Below are positions 29,040 through 37,812 of a DNA stretch of 64,000 bases, piece after piece. Numbering within the stretch: position 1 is the first letter of the stretch; each line of letters begins with the position of its first letter. Origin of the DNA: Phytohabitans rumicis. GTDB taxonomy: Bacteria > Actinomycetota > Actinomycetes > Mycobacteriales > Micromonosporaceae. The translations under genes were made by a program, and so were the position numbers. The stretch covers positions 2,046,001-2,110,000 of the forward strand of contig NZ_BLPG01000001.1 of the NCBI RefSeq assembly GCF_011764445.1. Direction: 5' to 3'. Under the pieces are notes generated by a model. That model made no database searches. It was not told where the DNA came from and saw only the letters and a program-made list of their open reading frames with translations.

Positions 29040-30169
29040 CCGCGATCCTCGAGAAACGTCGATATCGCCGCATGAACGCGGTCGACCTGCCCTTCGGTGA
29101 GGGCGGAGCCGCTGGGGAGCACCAGGCCGGTGCGGAAGAGCCGCTCCGCCGACCCCGTGATCAGACCGTCTGAACCGGCGTACGGCGCGAGCAGATGCAG
29201 TGGCTTGAAAAGGGGACGCGCTTCGATGTCGTGGCGCTCCAGGTGCTCCCCGAGCAGGTCGGCGCTCCACCCCGCGAGCCCGGCATCCACCACCATCGCG
29301 GTCAGCCAGCAGTTGCTGTGCCGGTCCTCGGCGCCCAGCAAACGGACACCCGGCACGGCGGCGAAGAGTTTCGCGTACCCCTCTCGTATTTCGCGCCGCC
29401 GGGCCATCATGTCGTTCGCGCGGTGCAGCTGTGCCCGGCCCATCGCCGCGAGAAGGTTGCTCAGCTGGTACTGGTAGCCGACGTCCGTATGGTCGAACTG
29501 GCGGCCTGGCACGCGTGCCTGTCTCGCGAGATGGCGGGCACGGTCGGCGGTCGCGGCATCGTCGGTGAGCAGCATGCCGCCGCCCGACGTGGTTATGATC
29601 TTGTTTCCGTTGAAGGACAGCGCCGCCACCCGACCGAAGGATCCCGCCGCGCGTCCACCATGGACGGACCCGAAGGACTCCGCGGCATCCGCGACCACGG
29701 GCAGCCCAGCGGCCTCGCAGATAGGCAGGAGGGACCGGTACTCCGCGCAGGATCCGTACAGGTCCACAGTGAGCACCGCAGCCAACGCACGGGTGTGGCG
29801 TCCACGCTGAGCGACGAGTTCGGCGACGAGTGCCGGATCCACGTTGCCGGTACCCGGATCACAGTCCACAAACACGGGTTCTGCGCCGACATAGCGCACG
29901 ACATTCGCCGTGGCCACGAAGGTCAGCGTCGGCACGAGGACACGATGGTGCGGCCCGATCCCCAGCGCCAAGAGAGCCAGGTGCAAGGCGGCGGTGCCCG
30001 AGTTGACCGCCACCGCGTGATCGACCCCGACTCGTCGCGCCACCTCGATCTCGAAGGCGTCGACGTCTGGACCCACCGGTGCGACCCAACCCGACCTCAT
30101 GGCCGCGAGGACGTGGGCCTCCTCGAGCTCTCCCACATCGGGTGGCGACAGGTATATCCGCTCAGCCAT
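29036..30169 (-). CDS. DegT/DnrJ/EryC1/StrS-family sugar aminotransferase
   Basis: A 377-residue PLP enzyme that aminates a keto-sugar nucleotide. PLP is bound by Lys190 in ALSFNGNKIITTSGGG; VADAAESFGS holds the ring-stacking acid, and AVNSGTAALHLAL the phosphate loop. It is closest in look to the PglE/PseC-like group, and with the FlaA1-type dehydratase in the same cluster it would give a 4-amino-4,6-dideoxy sugar (the bacillosamine route). It lies between two FemAB-like acyltransferases and overlaps one by ATGA, so the new amino group is a likely acylation target. Confidence 0.92.
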   Translation of the reverse strand: MAERIYLSPPDVGELEEAHVLAAMRSGWVAPVGPDVDAFEIEVARRVGVDHAVAVNSGTAALHLALLALGIGPHHRVLVPTLTFVATANVVRYVGAEPVFVDCDPGTGNVDPALVAELVAQRGRHTRALAAVLTVDLYGSCAEYRSLLPICEAAGLPVVADAAESFGSVHGGRAAGSFGRVAALSFNGNKIITTSGGGMLLTDDAATADRARHLARQARVPGRQFDHTDVGYQYQLSNLLAAMGRAQLHRANDMMARRREIREGYAKLFAAVPGVRLLGAEDRHSNCWLTAMVVDAGLAGWSADLLGEHLERHDIEARPLFKPLHLLAPYAGSDGLITGSAERLFRTGLVLPSGSALTEGQVDRVHAAISTFLEDRG

Positions 30170-30184
30170 CTATGACATCTCCTG

Positions 30185-31228
30185 CTAGACGAGGCCCTTG
30201 CCGAACCGATATGCCGGGAAGTAACCGCTCTCCATCAGCTGCGCCGCGGTCTTGCCGGTTGCGGCGGCATGCTCATGCACGAGCCGTTCGTAGGCGGCCG
30301 GATCGAGGACGGCGGCGCCGGTCCAGAACTGTTTGCGGCAGCCGCCGAAGGTTTCCTTGAACCGGAAGAGGCTGTCGTCCGGTCGCAGCCCGCCACCGAA
30401 GTGGACCCAGCGGCGGCCGCTGTCGGCTGCCCAGCTCAGAATCGTCCACAGGAGAAGGTTGTTGCAGCCCACCGCCGAGCTGACGCCATCCGAGCCGGCG
30501 AGATGGTAATGAACCCGGTCGCGGTGGGCGAACACCAAGGAGGCCGCCACGACCCGGCCGTCATCGGCCTTGACCTCCACGATCACCAGTCCCTCGCCGA
30601 GACCGTTCACCAGCGTCAGGTAATAGTCATCGGCGAACAGATAGCCGTCGGCGCTGCCGACGCGCTTCATCGTCTGTTCGTAGAGCGTCCGAAAGGGAGC
30701 GCCGGGCTCGACGTCCGCGGGCAGGGCCCGTCGCACCTGCGCCGTCAACCCGGCTCGCCGAGCCTTGCCGATCTGCCGGCGGCACGAGCTTCTGAGGTTG
30801 TTCCACACCGCGTCGGGGCCGTCGTCCACCTTCACGGCGACGGTGTCGCCGCGCCGCGTCAGCGCGATGTCGTCCAGCGAAGCCACCCCGTGCAGCGACT
30901 CCCGGTCAAAGGGCGAGAAGCGGAAGAACATGGCCACGATGCCGAGATCCCGCCAGTGCTCCTTGACCTGCTGCCAAAACCGCGCGAGGTCATCGGCGCC
31001 GCGGGACGCCGCGACGTGGATGCCGGAGTACCCGTAGGGGCTCGCGGCGTCGTACATCCCGTCGCGGACGGCGTTGACCACATAGGGCAGCAGGATCTCG
31101 TCCTGCCAACCCAGACAGTGCCAGTCTCCACCGCGCGCGATCGCCGACGCCCTCCCGTAGCCCGCGGTGAAGTACGTGTCCGGGCAGTCAGCGTCGGGCA
31201 GTTCCGCGGTCAGCACGTCACGTGGCAT
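30185..31228 (-). CDS. FemAB-like GNAT acyltransferase, copy 2
   Basis: A 347-residue paralogue of the gene at 27981-29039; the two align along their whole length (CPDTYFTAGYGRASAIARGG, WNNLRSSCRRQIGKARRAGL, ERLHYHLAGSD-type block, FGGGLRPDDSLFRFKETFGG, and an identical GYFPAYR tail). Roughly half the residues agree by eye. Two diverged copies in one operon suggest two acyl acceptors or donors rather than redundancy. The 5' end overlaps the upstream glycosyltransferase gene by 19 bp. Confidence 0.82.
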   Translation of the reverse strand: MPRDVLTAELPDADCPDTYFTAGYGRASAIARGGDWHCLGWQDEILLPYVVNAVRDGMYDAASPYGYSGIHVAASRGADDLARFWQQVKEHWRDLGIVAMFFRFSPFDRESLHGVASLDDIALTRRGDTVAVKVDDGPDAVWNNLRSSCRRQIGKARRAGLTAQVRRALPADVEPGAPFRTLYEQTMKRVGSADGYLFADDYYLTLVNGLGEGLVIVEVKADDGRVVAASLVFAHRDRVHYHLAGSDGVSSAVGCNNLLLWTILSWAADSGRRWVHFGGGLRPDDSLFRFKETFGGCRKQFWTGAAVLDPAAYERLVHEHAAATGKTAAQLMESGYFPAYRFGKGLV

Positions 31229-32427
31229 GTCGCGGAGACTCCTGCGGCGCGCATCAGTATCCGTTCCAACTCTTGGCAGTGGAGGTCACGGTTGAAGCGC
31301 TCACGGGCAAGGCGCCGGGCGGCCGTACGGGCGTCCTCGCAAGCCTGCGGGTGCCGTACGAACTTCGCCACGGCTTCCGCGGCGGCAGCGGGATCATCTG
31401 GCTCCAGCACCAGGCCGGCACCGCTTTCCGCGATCATCTCGGCCACCCATCCGCCGTTGTTCACGGCCACCGGGCGGCCCGCGGCGAGTGCGTCGAAGAC
31501 CTTGTTCGGTGAGTTGGCGCTGAGTGCGGGAATGTTGCGGAACGTGCTCAGCGCCAGATCACACGCCGCAAAGTAGGCAACGGCATCCTTCCTCATGACC
31601 GCCGGCATCAGGAAGAACGTCCGGTCCAGGACGCCGAGTCGCTCCGCCAGCGCGCGAACCTCATCGCGTTTGGCACCGTCGCCCATGACGACGACCCGGA
31701 TCTCCGGATCGATTTGCGACAGCCGCGCGGCCATCCGCACGATGTAGTCCACGCCGTTGGCCAATCCGATCGTTCCGGCGTAGAGGACCATCGGGCGGTC
31801 GCCGAGCCAAGGCGTATCGGCGCGCAGCCGTTCCCCGGCGCTGTCCGCGTCCGCGAACTCGAGGAAGTCACAGTTGTTGGGAATGACGGTGACCTTGGCG
31901 TCGGGAAACCGCCGGCGAATGCTGTCGGACATCGCCGGCGAGAGCGCGACAATCTCGGACGAGTGCCGGTACGCCTGTGCTTCCAACCACGTCGCGGCCC
32001 ACCGTGTCGCCGGGGAGCGCAGGGCGCCCATGGCGATGGGGAGCTCCGGCCAGACATCCCGGACCTCGAAGACCATCGGTGTCCGGTGCCTCCGCGAGGC
32101 GTAGATGCCCGGGATCGCCACGGTCAGCGGGGTGCTGGAGGCAAAGATGACATCATGCGGTATCCGTGCGGCCGCCCGTGCCGCGCCGAAGGCGAACTGC
32201 GCAAAGGCTTGAATACGCCGCCCGTAACTCATGTGGTTGGAGTAGCGAACCGGCACAAAATGCTCGATGACCCCGGCACCCGGCAATGCCGGCCGGGCGC
32301 CCGCGCCGGCGATCATGTGCACCTCGTGGCCGGCGTCGACGAGTCGTCGGGCGAACCCGAGCGACCGGCTACCCCCGAAACTCGTGGCCGCCGGAACGTA
32401 GTGTTGATCGATGTAGACAATGCGCAA
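31210..32427 (-). CDS. Glycosyltransferase family 4 (WbuB-like)
   Basis: A 405-residue GT-B enzyme that adds a sugar to the lipid-linked repeat unit. N-terminal acceptor half begins MRIVYIDQHYVPAATSFGGS; the donor half has VLYAGTIGLANGVDYIVRMA, VVMGDGAKRDEVRALAERLG and the SPNKVFDALAAGRPVAVNNG block that binds the nucleotide sugar. The start is TTG at 32427 (no better ATG/GTG fits the conserved N-terminus). It is the first gene of the leftward operon 24655-32427; its own promoter must lie in 32428-32585. Confidence 0.88.
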   Translation of the reverse strand: MRIVYIDQHYVPAATSFGGSRSLGFARRLVDAGHEVHMIAGAGARPALPGAGVIEHFVPVRYSNHMSYGRRIQAFAQFAFGAARAAARIPHDVIFASSTPLTVAIPGIYASRRHRTPMVFEVRDVWPELPIAMGALRSPATRWAATWLEAQAYRHSSEIVALSPAMSDSIRRRFPDAKVTVIPNNCDFLEFADADSAGERLRADTPWLGDRPMVLYAGTIGLANGVDYIVRMAARLSQIDPEIRVVVMGDGAKRDEVRALAERLGVLDRTFFLMPAVMRKDAVAYFAACDLALSTFRNIPALSANSPNKVFDALAAGRPVAVNNGGWVAEMIAESGAGLVLEPDDPAAAAEAVAKFVRHPQACEDARTAARRLARERFNRDLHCQELERILMRAAGVSATCHVTC

Positions 32428-32573
32428 GATCTTCGCCTATGAGAGTCTTGAAATACGCTTCCACCTATTTTGTGGTCATTGTCCTGGTTTAGGGTAAGCG
32501 ACGCGCTGCCCGACACGCGACCGACGTCGGGCCGATTTGGGCGGGTCGGACCACTACTCGAACATACGTACGA

Positions 32574-32579
32574 TAGAAT
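32574..32579 (+). promoter_or_regulatory. Candidate -10 box (TAGAAT) for leaderless small gene
   Basis: TAGAAT is followed after exactly 6 nt by the GTG at 32586, which has no ribosome-binding site. This is the arrangement of leaderless transcripts common in actinobacteria. No clear -35. Confidence 0.5.
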
Positions 32580-32585
32580 GATCGG

Positions 32586-32867
32586 GTGCCCGAGACTCGT
32601 ACCCCGATCCGGCAAGTCACCGTTGCCCGGCTGCACCAGATCGCCGACGACTTCGCCGGCGGCTACCGGCCGGGGCTGACCCACGACCGGGCCCTGGCCG
32701 AGTTGGCCGCCACCACGACCGACCCCGACCTGCTCGCCGAGGCCGCCGCGGCGCACGCGGTGGCCGACAACTGGTACGCGATCATCGCCGTCGACCTGCT
32801 CATCGAGGCCGGCGCCGACCAGGCGCTGATCCAGCACCACATCGCCGAGTCCGGCCCACCCGAGTAA
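32586..32867 (+). CDS. Small conserved hypothetical protein (93 aa)
   Basis: A 93-residue soluble helical protein beginning MPETRTPIRQVTVARLHQIA with an alanine-rich DLLAEAAAAHAVADNWYAII segment and an acidic, proline-ended tail. I do not recognise the family. Codon use (G/C at third positions) supports a real gene, as does the leaderless promoter in front. It stands alone between the divergent glycan operon and a palindromic repeat element. Confidence 0.6.
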   Translation: MPETRTPIRQVTVARLHQIADDFAGGYRPGLTHDRALAELAATTTDPDLLAEAAAAHAVADNWYAIIAVDLLIEAGADQALIQHHIAESGPPE

Positions 32868-32921
32868 CCCCGCCCGCCCCACCCCGCCCGCCGCGCGCCC
32901 ACGCCGGCGCCGCACCCCGCG

Positions 32922-33026
32922 GCGCCGATCAAGGACTCCCGCGCCGATCAAGGGCAAAGGGTCGTGGATTGGAGATCAAAGCACGACCGTTTGCCCTTGA
33001 TCGACGGGAAGGCCCTTGATCGGCGC
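32922..33026. repeat. Dispersed palindromic element, copy 1
   Basis: A compound inverted repeat. Inner 21-bp arms at 32946-32966 and 32982-33002 (core GATCAAGGGCAAAGGGTC, one mismatch) enclose the 15-nt loop GATTGGAGATCAAAG; outer 12-bp arms GCGCCGATCAAG (32922-32933) and CTTGATCGGCGC (33015-33026) border it. Nearly the same inner element, with the same loop length, is found at 56681-56761. Confidence 0.85.
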
Positions 33027-33058
33027 GGCCGCGGGGCCGAGGGCGAGCCGCGCGGGGG

Positions 33059-33817
33059 CTAGCCGAGGAGCAGGCCGAGCACCTGGCCCATGACGTCGAC
33101 GGCGTTGAGGACCTGGTCGAGGCCGACGTTCTCCCCGTTCACCACCTGGAGCAGCGTGTCGATCGCACCGAGCACGTCCTGGATGCCCGGCGCGGCCGCG
33201 GCGCCCTCGTCCTCCTGGCCAGCGTCTTCCTGGTCGGCGTCCTCCTGGCCGACATCCTCCTGGCCGGCATCCTCCTGGCCGGCATCGTCCTGGTCCTCGG
33301 CCGCCGCGCTCTCTTCGGCGAGCGTGCGCGGCAGGGCGTCGCGCCGGGTCAGCGGTACGTCGGCGGCCCGCGCCGCGCTCACGTTGGCGTCTCCCGCTCC
33401 GGCGCCGGCCGGCGGCGGCAGGAAGTTCGGGGCGTTCGGGTCCAGGGCGAAGAACTCGCTGCTCGTCGGGGCGGTCAGGCCCACGACGCGCAGGTCCGTG
33501 GCGGACACGACCAGTTGGAGCTGGTCCGCCGCGCTGGTCCGGATGTTGACCGCGAGGTAGTCGCCCGCGCTGTTGCCGTCCGCCCGCAGTTGGGCCGCGG
33601 TCCGCTGCGCGTTGGTCGCCACCGTGCGCAGCGATCCGGCGAACGCGACCGGGCTGGTGGTGTCGACAGACCACGTGACCTGTCTGGCCACCTGTACGGC
33701 TGACGACGCGCCCGCGCCGGTTTCGGACCCCTGGCCGGCAAGCGCCGTACCGGCTCCGACGGCGAGCAGCAGGCCCGCCCCCAGGGCCATGAGGCCGTTC
33801 TTCTTCCACGATTGCAC
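33059..33817 (-). CDS. Secreted protein with acidic pentapeptide repeats (unassigned)
   Basis: A 252-residue exported protein. From the GTG at 33817 there is a clear signal peptide (SWKKNGLMALGAGLLLAVGA, cleavage after ALA). The mature part has a mixed region of about 130 residues, then six near-exact five-residue repeats of the form QED-x-G at about 165-195, then a hydrophobic C-terminal helix pair (DVLGAIDTLLQVVNG, VLNAVDVMGQVLGLLLG). AGAGGAG lies upstream of the start. I do not recognise a family; the acidic repeat could bind cations or act as a spacer. The gene is bordered by the repeat element downstream. Confidence 0.72.
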   Translation of the reverse strand: MQSWKKNGLMALGAGLLLAVGAGTALAGQGSETGAGASSAVQVARQVTWSVDTTSPVAFAGSLRTVATNAQRTAAQLRADGNSAGDYLAVNIRTSAADQLQLVVSATDLRVVGLTAPTSSEFFALDPNAPNFLPPPAGAGAGDANVSAARAADVPLTRRDALPRTLAEESAAAEDQDDAGQEDAGQEDVGQEDADQEDAGQEDEGAAAAPGIQDVLGAIDTLLQVVNGENVGLDQVLNAVDVMGQVLGLLLG

Positions 33818-33913
33818 CGCAAGGTCTCCTCTCGACGGAAGCGTCGGGCTGGAGTACGGCCGAAGGCGGCGCAAACGTACTCACCTCGCGCGCGAGTTCG
33901 CGCCGGCGGATGC

Positions 33914-34840
33914 TCAGGTGTCGCGGAACGTCGGGCCGGCGAGCACGCGGAGGGCGTTCGGCAGCAGCCGCACCCGGATCGGGGTCCGCCCGTGCACCTC
34001 GCCGTCGACGTCGAGCGGCAGCGGCGGGTCGGTGTCGAGCGTCAGGTCGTCGGTGGCCAGGAACGGCGGCGCGGTGGGCCGGCGCCGCCCCGCGAACGCC
34101 TGGTGCAGGGTGGCCGCGACGAGCTGGCGGCGGTGCGGGCCGCCGAGCGGGTACACGTGCAGGAGCCGGTCGTCGACGCTGGCGTCCCGGGTGATCGGCC
34201 GGCCCGCCTGGAACCGCCCGTTGACGATGTTGAGCTGGTGCGTGACCACCTCGTACGCCTCCCCGCCGGCGGTGATCCGGGCCCGGAACGGCCGGTGCCA
34301 CGGCAGCCCCGCGGCGGCGGTCAGCGGATACGCGGACTTGCCCAGGTGCCGCTTGAGCCGGGCCGGCACGCGGGCGCCCACCTGGGCGGACACCCCGACG
34401 TTCACGTGGTTGGCGAAGATCAGGTCGCCGGCCTGGCCGAGGTCGACGTCGGCCACCGTCGCGTCGGCGAGCACCGCCAGCGCGCCCGCGGGCCGGGGCG
34501 GGATGGCCAGGGCGCGGGCGAAGTTGTTGGTGGTGCCGAGCGGCAGGACACCCAGCGCGATGTCCTGGTGGGCGAGGTGGCGGGCGGCCTCGCTGACCGA
34601 GCCGTCGCCCCCGCCGACGACGAGCAGGTCCGGGCCCAGCGCGATGGCGGCCGCCAGCACGCCGCCCAACTCCCCCGGCCGGTCCACCGGAAAGCAGCCG
34701 AGCAGGTCGAAGCCGACGTCGGCGAGCCGGAGGCGGACCACGTCGTACAGCCGGCGGCCGCGACGGGACCGGGTGTTGACCACGACGGCGGCCCGCCGGT
34801 CCCGGCGGATCGCGTCCTGGAGCTCGGACTTGCTGCGCAC
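33914..34840 (-). CDS. Diacylglycerol kinase-like lipid kinase (YegS/BmrU family)
   Basis: A 308-residue lipid kinase. The catalytic domain has AAVVVNTRSRRGRR, LLVVGGGDGSVSEAARHLAH (the nucleotide-binding GGDG signature) and LGVLPLGTTNNFARALAIP; the C-terminal half is the beta-rich lid with LPLDVDGEVHGRTPIRVRLL. The family phosphorylates diacylglycerol or related lipids at the membrane. I prefer the GTG at 34840 with GAGG 5 nt upstream; a GTG two codons earlier is possible. Downstream of an MFS gene on the same strand, 41 bp away. Confidence 0.88.
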   Translation of the reverse strand: MRSKSELQDAIRRDRRAAVVVNTRSRRGRRLYDVVRLRLADVGFDLLGCFPVDRPGELGGVLAAAIALGPDLLVVGGGDGSVSEAARHLAHQDIALGVLPLGTTNNFARALAIPPRPAGALAVLADATVADVDLGQAGDLIFANHVNVGVSAQVGARVPARLKRHLGKSAYPLTAAAGLPWHRPFRARITAGGEAYEVVTHQLNIVNGRFQAGRPITRDASVDDRLLHVYPLGGPHRRQLVAATLHQAFAGRRRPTAPPFLATDDLTLDTDPPLPLDVDGEVHGRTPIRVRLLPNALRVLAGPTFRDT

Positions 34841-34881
34841 GTGCACCTCACGCCTCACGGGTAGCGGAGCAACGCTACCCG

Positions 34882-36120
34882 TTACGCCGCGGCGAGGTCG
34901 GCCGGCGCGCGCTCGGCGCGGGAGCGCGCGATGAACGGCAGCGCCAACGCCTGCAGACCGCCCGCGATCAGGTACGACGCCGGGTAGCCCCACACGTCCG
35001 CGACCCGCCCGAGCGCCGGCTGCACCACGATGCCGCCGCTGCTGGCCATCAGCGAGTCGAACGACAGGATCGTCGCGCGCTGCTGGGAGGGGATCATGCC
35101 GTTCAGGTACGCCTGCCGGATCGGCATCGACGCGGCGAACAGCAGCCCCCAGAGCGCGATCAGCACGAGCACCGCCCAGAAGCTGGCGATCAGCCCGATG
35201 AGCAGCACGACGAGGGCGGACAGCGCATCCACGGCGAGCAGCGCGGAGGTGCGGCGCGCGAAGAGCCCCCGGATCCGCGGGGTCACCAGGCCGCCGACGA
35301 TCTGCGCGCCGGCCACGATGGCCGCGGCCAGCCCGGCGACCCCGTACGCCTGGCTGTCGCCGTAGAGGTCGAGCAGGTGCGGCTGCAGGGCGTAGAAGAC
35401 GTAGATGCTCACCCCGCCGGTGAACGGCGCCGCCAGCATCAGGTATCGCACCGCGGGCACGCGCAAGCCGTACTCGATGGAACTGGCCGCGATCTGCCGG
35501 ATCTCGTCCACGGGCCGGGCGTCCCGCCGCGGCGTGAATCCGATGTCGCGCATCAGCGCGAGCGCCACCACGAACATCACGGCCAGGATGGCCGCGCGCA
35601 GCACGAACGGGGCGCCGAGGCTGACCAGTTGCGCCAGGTAGCCGCCGCCCACCGAGCCGGCGAGCATGCCGGCCCCGCTGATCGCCTGGCCCCGGGCGAA
35701 GACCGACTCCAACTGGCCGTCGAAGCCGGTCGCCTCCAGCGCGTCGACCAGCCACGCCTCGGTGGCGCCGGAGAAGAACGTGAAGCCGAGTCCGAGCAGC
35801 AGCGACACCACGGCCCACAGCCAGAACGCCGCCTCCACCCGCCACAGCAGCACGTAGAGCCCGGTGGTCACCGCGAGCGTGACCGTGCCCATGAGGAACG
35901 ACACGCGCCGCCCCCACATGTCGGCGACGATGCCGGTCGGCACCTCGAACAGGACCATGCCCGCGGTGAAGAACGCGTTGGCCGCGAACGCCTCGAGGTT
36001 GGACAGGCCGGCGTCGAGCAGGAAGATCGTGTTGATTCCCCAGATCAGCGACGCGGCCAGGGTGTTGCCGAGCGTCAGCGTGTAGTACGTGAACCGGACG
36101 GACCTCTCGGTGGCGACCAC
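34882..36120 (-). CDS. MFS transporter
   Basis: A 412-residue 12-helix major facilitator protein. The motif A loop between helices 2 and 3 is VPTGIVADMWGRRVSFLMG, with a mirrored loop VTPRIRGLFARRTSALLAVD in the second half, and a cytoplasmic middle loop near residue 200. It resembles the proton-driven drug or sugar efflux members related to Tet/YfkF-type exporters. The substrate is unknown. GTG start at 36120; the PPOX gene ends 21 bp upstream, so the two may be co-transcribed. Confidence 0.85.
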   Translation of the reverse strand: MVATERSVRFTYYTLTLGNTLAASLIWGINTIFLLDAGLSNLEAFAANAFFTAGMVLFEVPTGIVADMWGRRVSFLMGTVTLAVTTGLYVLLWRVEAAFWLWAVVSLLLGLGFTFFSGATEAWLVDALEATGFDGQLESVFARGQAISGAGMLAGSVGGGYLAQLVSLGAPFVLRAAILAVMFVVALALMRDIGFTPRRDARPVDEIRQIAASSIEYGLRVPAVRYLMLAAPFTGGVSIYVFYALQPHLLDLYGDSQAYGVAGLAAAIVAGAQIVGGLVTPRIRGLFARRTSALLAVDALSALVVLLIGLIASFWAVLVLIALWGLLFAASMPIRQAYLNGMIPSQQRATILSFDSLMASSGGIVVQPALGRVADVWGYPASYLIAGGLQALALPFIARSRAERAPADLAAA

Positions 36121-36141
36121 AGCTCTACTCCACCACGGGGG

Positions 36142-36663
36142 TCAGACGAAAAACCGCCAACGGGTCTGCGAATACTCGCCGGCGCGGTTGAATCCGAAAG
36201 CGGTGACCGGGGTCACCTCGTACACCAGCGCCACGCCGCTGGCCTCGTTCAGGAAGGCGCCGTCGCGGACGTCGAAGCGCCACTCGTTGCCGTATTTCGA
36301 CTCGTACGTGCCGGCGATCCGGCGCAGCCGCGCCTCGTCGGTCACCTGGACGGCATCACCCTCGACGACCAGGTCGAGGCCGTCGTCCAGGGCGGTGCCG
36401 CCGGCCGTGATCACGGTGCAGTGCGGGTTCTCGGCGAGGTTGCGGGCCTTGCGCTCGTCCGGGCCGGTGCAGAAGTACAGGGCACCGTCCAGCCACACGG
36501 CGATCAGGGGCGTGACGTGCGGGCGCCCGTCGGGCCGCACGGTGGTCAGCAGGTAGACCTCCGCCTGCGCCAACTCCCGGCGTCCACGCACCCACTCGGT
36601 GGCGGTAGCGTTCGCGCTGCTGTAGCGGGAGTCCAGCGTGGTTACCGGGTCTGTCGAGGCCAT
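36142..36663 (-). CDS. Pyridoxamine 5'-phosphate oxidase-family flavin/F420 protein
   Basis: A 173-residue split-barrel protein. AEVYLLTTVRPDGRPHVTPL followed by AVWLDGALYFCTGPDERKAR is the family signature for FMN- or F420-binding PPOX proteins, and NLAENPHCTVIT continues it. Actinobacterial members reduce or oxidise varied compounds, often with F420; the substrate here is unknown. The C-terminal RWRFF ends in the binding-type loop seen in F420-dependent members. Confidence 0.85.
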   Translation of the reverse strand: MASTDPVTTLDSRYSSANATATEWVRGRRELAQAEVYLLTTVRPDGRPHVTPLIAVWLDGALYFCTGPDERKARNLAENPHCTVITAGGTALDDGLDLVVEGDAVQVTDEARLRRIAGTYESKYGNEWRFDVRDGAFLNEASGVALVYEVTPVTAFGFNRAGEYSQTRWRFFV

Positions 36664-36747
36664 ACCGCCCTGCCTACCACGGGCGGGACACCACCGACGC
36701 GTCGGTCGTGATTAGATATTTGATACCAGCGCCGAGAAGGGAACGAC

Positions 36748-37812
36748 GTGACGGACCGCCCCGTGCCGGCGCAGATGCTCTCTTCCCTGGTAACCAGGCT
36801 TTTCGGCGCCACCGGCCTGCCGGAGGGCGCCGCCGCGACGGTGGCCGAGGCGCTCGTCGACGCCGACCTGCGCGGGCTGCAGTCGCACGGCACGATGCTC
36901 GTCCCGATGTACGTCGAACGGCTGCGCCGCGGTTCGGTCAGCACCCGCGTCGCCGGCGAGGTGGTCGTCGACCTGGGCGCCATCGCCGTCATCGACGCCG
37001 GGCACGCGCTCGGCATCCTCACCGGCGACCAGGCCATCGCTCTCGCGATCGACAAGGCCCACCGGTACGGCGTCGGCGCGGTCGCCGTGCGGCACGCCTT
37101 TCACTTCGGCGCGGCCGGCCGCTTCGCCCGTACGGCGGCCCAGGCCGGCACGATCGGCATCGCCCTCGCGAACACCCGCGCGATGATGCCCGCGCCCGGC
37201 GGCGGCCACCCGGTGGTGGGCAACAACCCGATCGCGGTCGGCGTACCGGGCGGCCCCGGCGCCGAGCCGGTGGTGCTCGACATCGCGCTGTCCGCCGCCA
37301 ACATGGGGCGGATCCGGCTGGCCGCCGGCAACGGCCGGAACATCCCGGACGGGTGGGCCACCGACGCCGCCGGGGTGCCGACCACCGACGCGGCCACCGC
37401 GCTGGCCGGCATGCTGCTGCCGGCCGCCGGCCACAAGGGCTTCGGCCTGGCGCTGATGGTCGACGTGCTCGCCGGCGTGCTGTCCGGCGGCGGCTACGGC
37501 GAACGGGTCAACGGCCTGTACGCGGACACCGCCGTCCCCAACGAGTGCGGTCACTTCTTCCTCGCCCTCGACGTGGCCGCCTTCACCGACCTGGACGGGT
37601 TTGCCGGACGCCTGCGCGATCTGGAAACCTCGGTGACCGCGCCGCCGTACGCCCCGGGCGTCGAGCGGGTCGTCCTGCCCGGCCAGCGCTCGGCCGCACT
37701 GCTGCGCGAAGCCATGGCGCACGGAGTACCGGTCGACCAGGGCGTGCTGGCGAGCCTGCTTGACCTGGCGGGCGAGCTCGGCGTGCCGATACCCGAAGGA
37801 GTGCCATCGTGA
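36748..37812 (+). CDS. Ldh2/malate-lactate dehydrogenase-family NAD(P)-dependent oxidoreductase
   Basis: A 354-residue member of the malate/ureidoglycolate/sulfolactate dehydrogenase (Ldh_2) family. Family marks: ALVDADLRGLQSHGTMLVPM (His-containing active-site helix), VGAVAVRHAFHFGAAGRFA, GNNPIAVGVPGG, and AAGHKGFGLALMVDVLAGVL. It would oxidise a 2-hydroxy acid. GTG at 36748 with AGAAGGGA about 7 nt upstream. It opens a three-gene operon with a cupin (4-bp GTGA overlap) and an amidohydrolase. An A/T-rich patch near 36709-36727 may hold the promoter. Confidence 0.9.
   Translation: MTDRPVPAQMLSSLVTRLFGATGLPEGAAATVAEALVDADLRGLQSHGTMLVPMYVERLRRGSVSTRVAGEVVVDLGAIAVIDAGHALGILTGDQAIALAIDKAHRYGVGAVAVRHAFHFGAAGRFARTAAQAGTIGIALANTRAMMPAPGGGHPVVGNNPIAVGVPGGPGAEPVVLDIALSAANMGRIRLAAGNGRNIPDGWATDAAGVPTTDAATALAGMLLPAAGHKGFGLALMVDVLAGVLSGGGYGERVNGLYADTAVPNECGHFFLALDVAAFTDLDGFAGRLRDLETSVTAPPYAPGVERVVLPGQRSAALLREAMAHGVPVDQGVLASLLDLAGELGVPIPEGVPS

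Noticed and set aside
19891-32427. Integrated mobile element at the tRNA gene
   Set aside because: No integrase, transposase or repeated tRNA 3' end was found within the window; kept only as a compositional suspicion.
33914-35917. 667-codon reverse-strand frame that includes the lipid kinase
   Set aside because: Only the last 308 codons are the kinase; the rest is a shifted-frame shadow of the MFS transporter.
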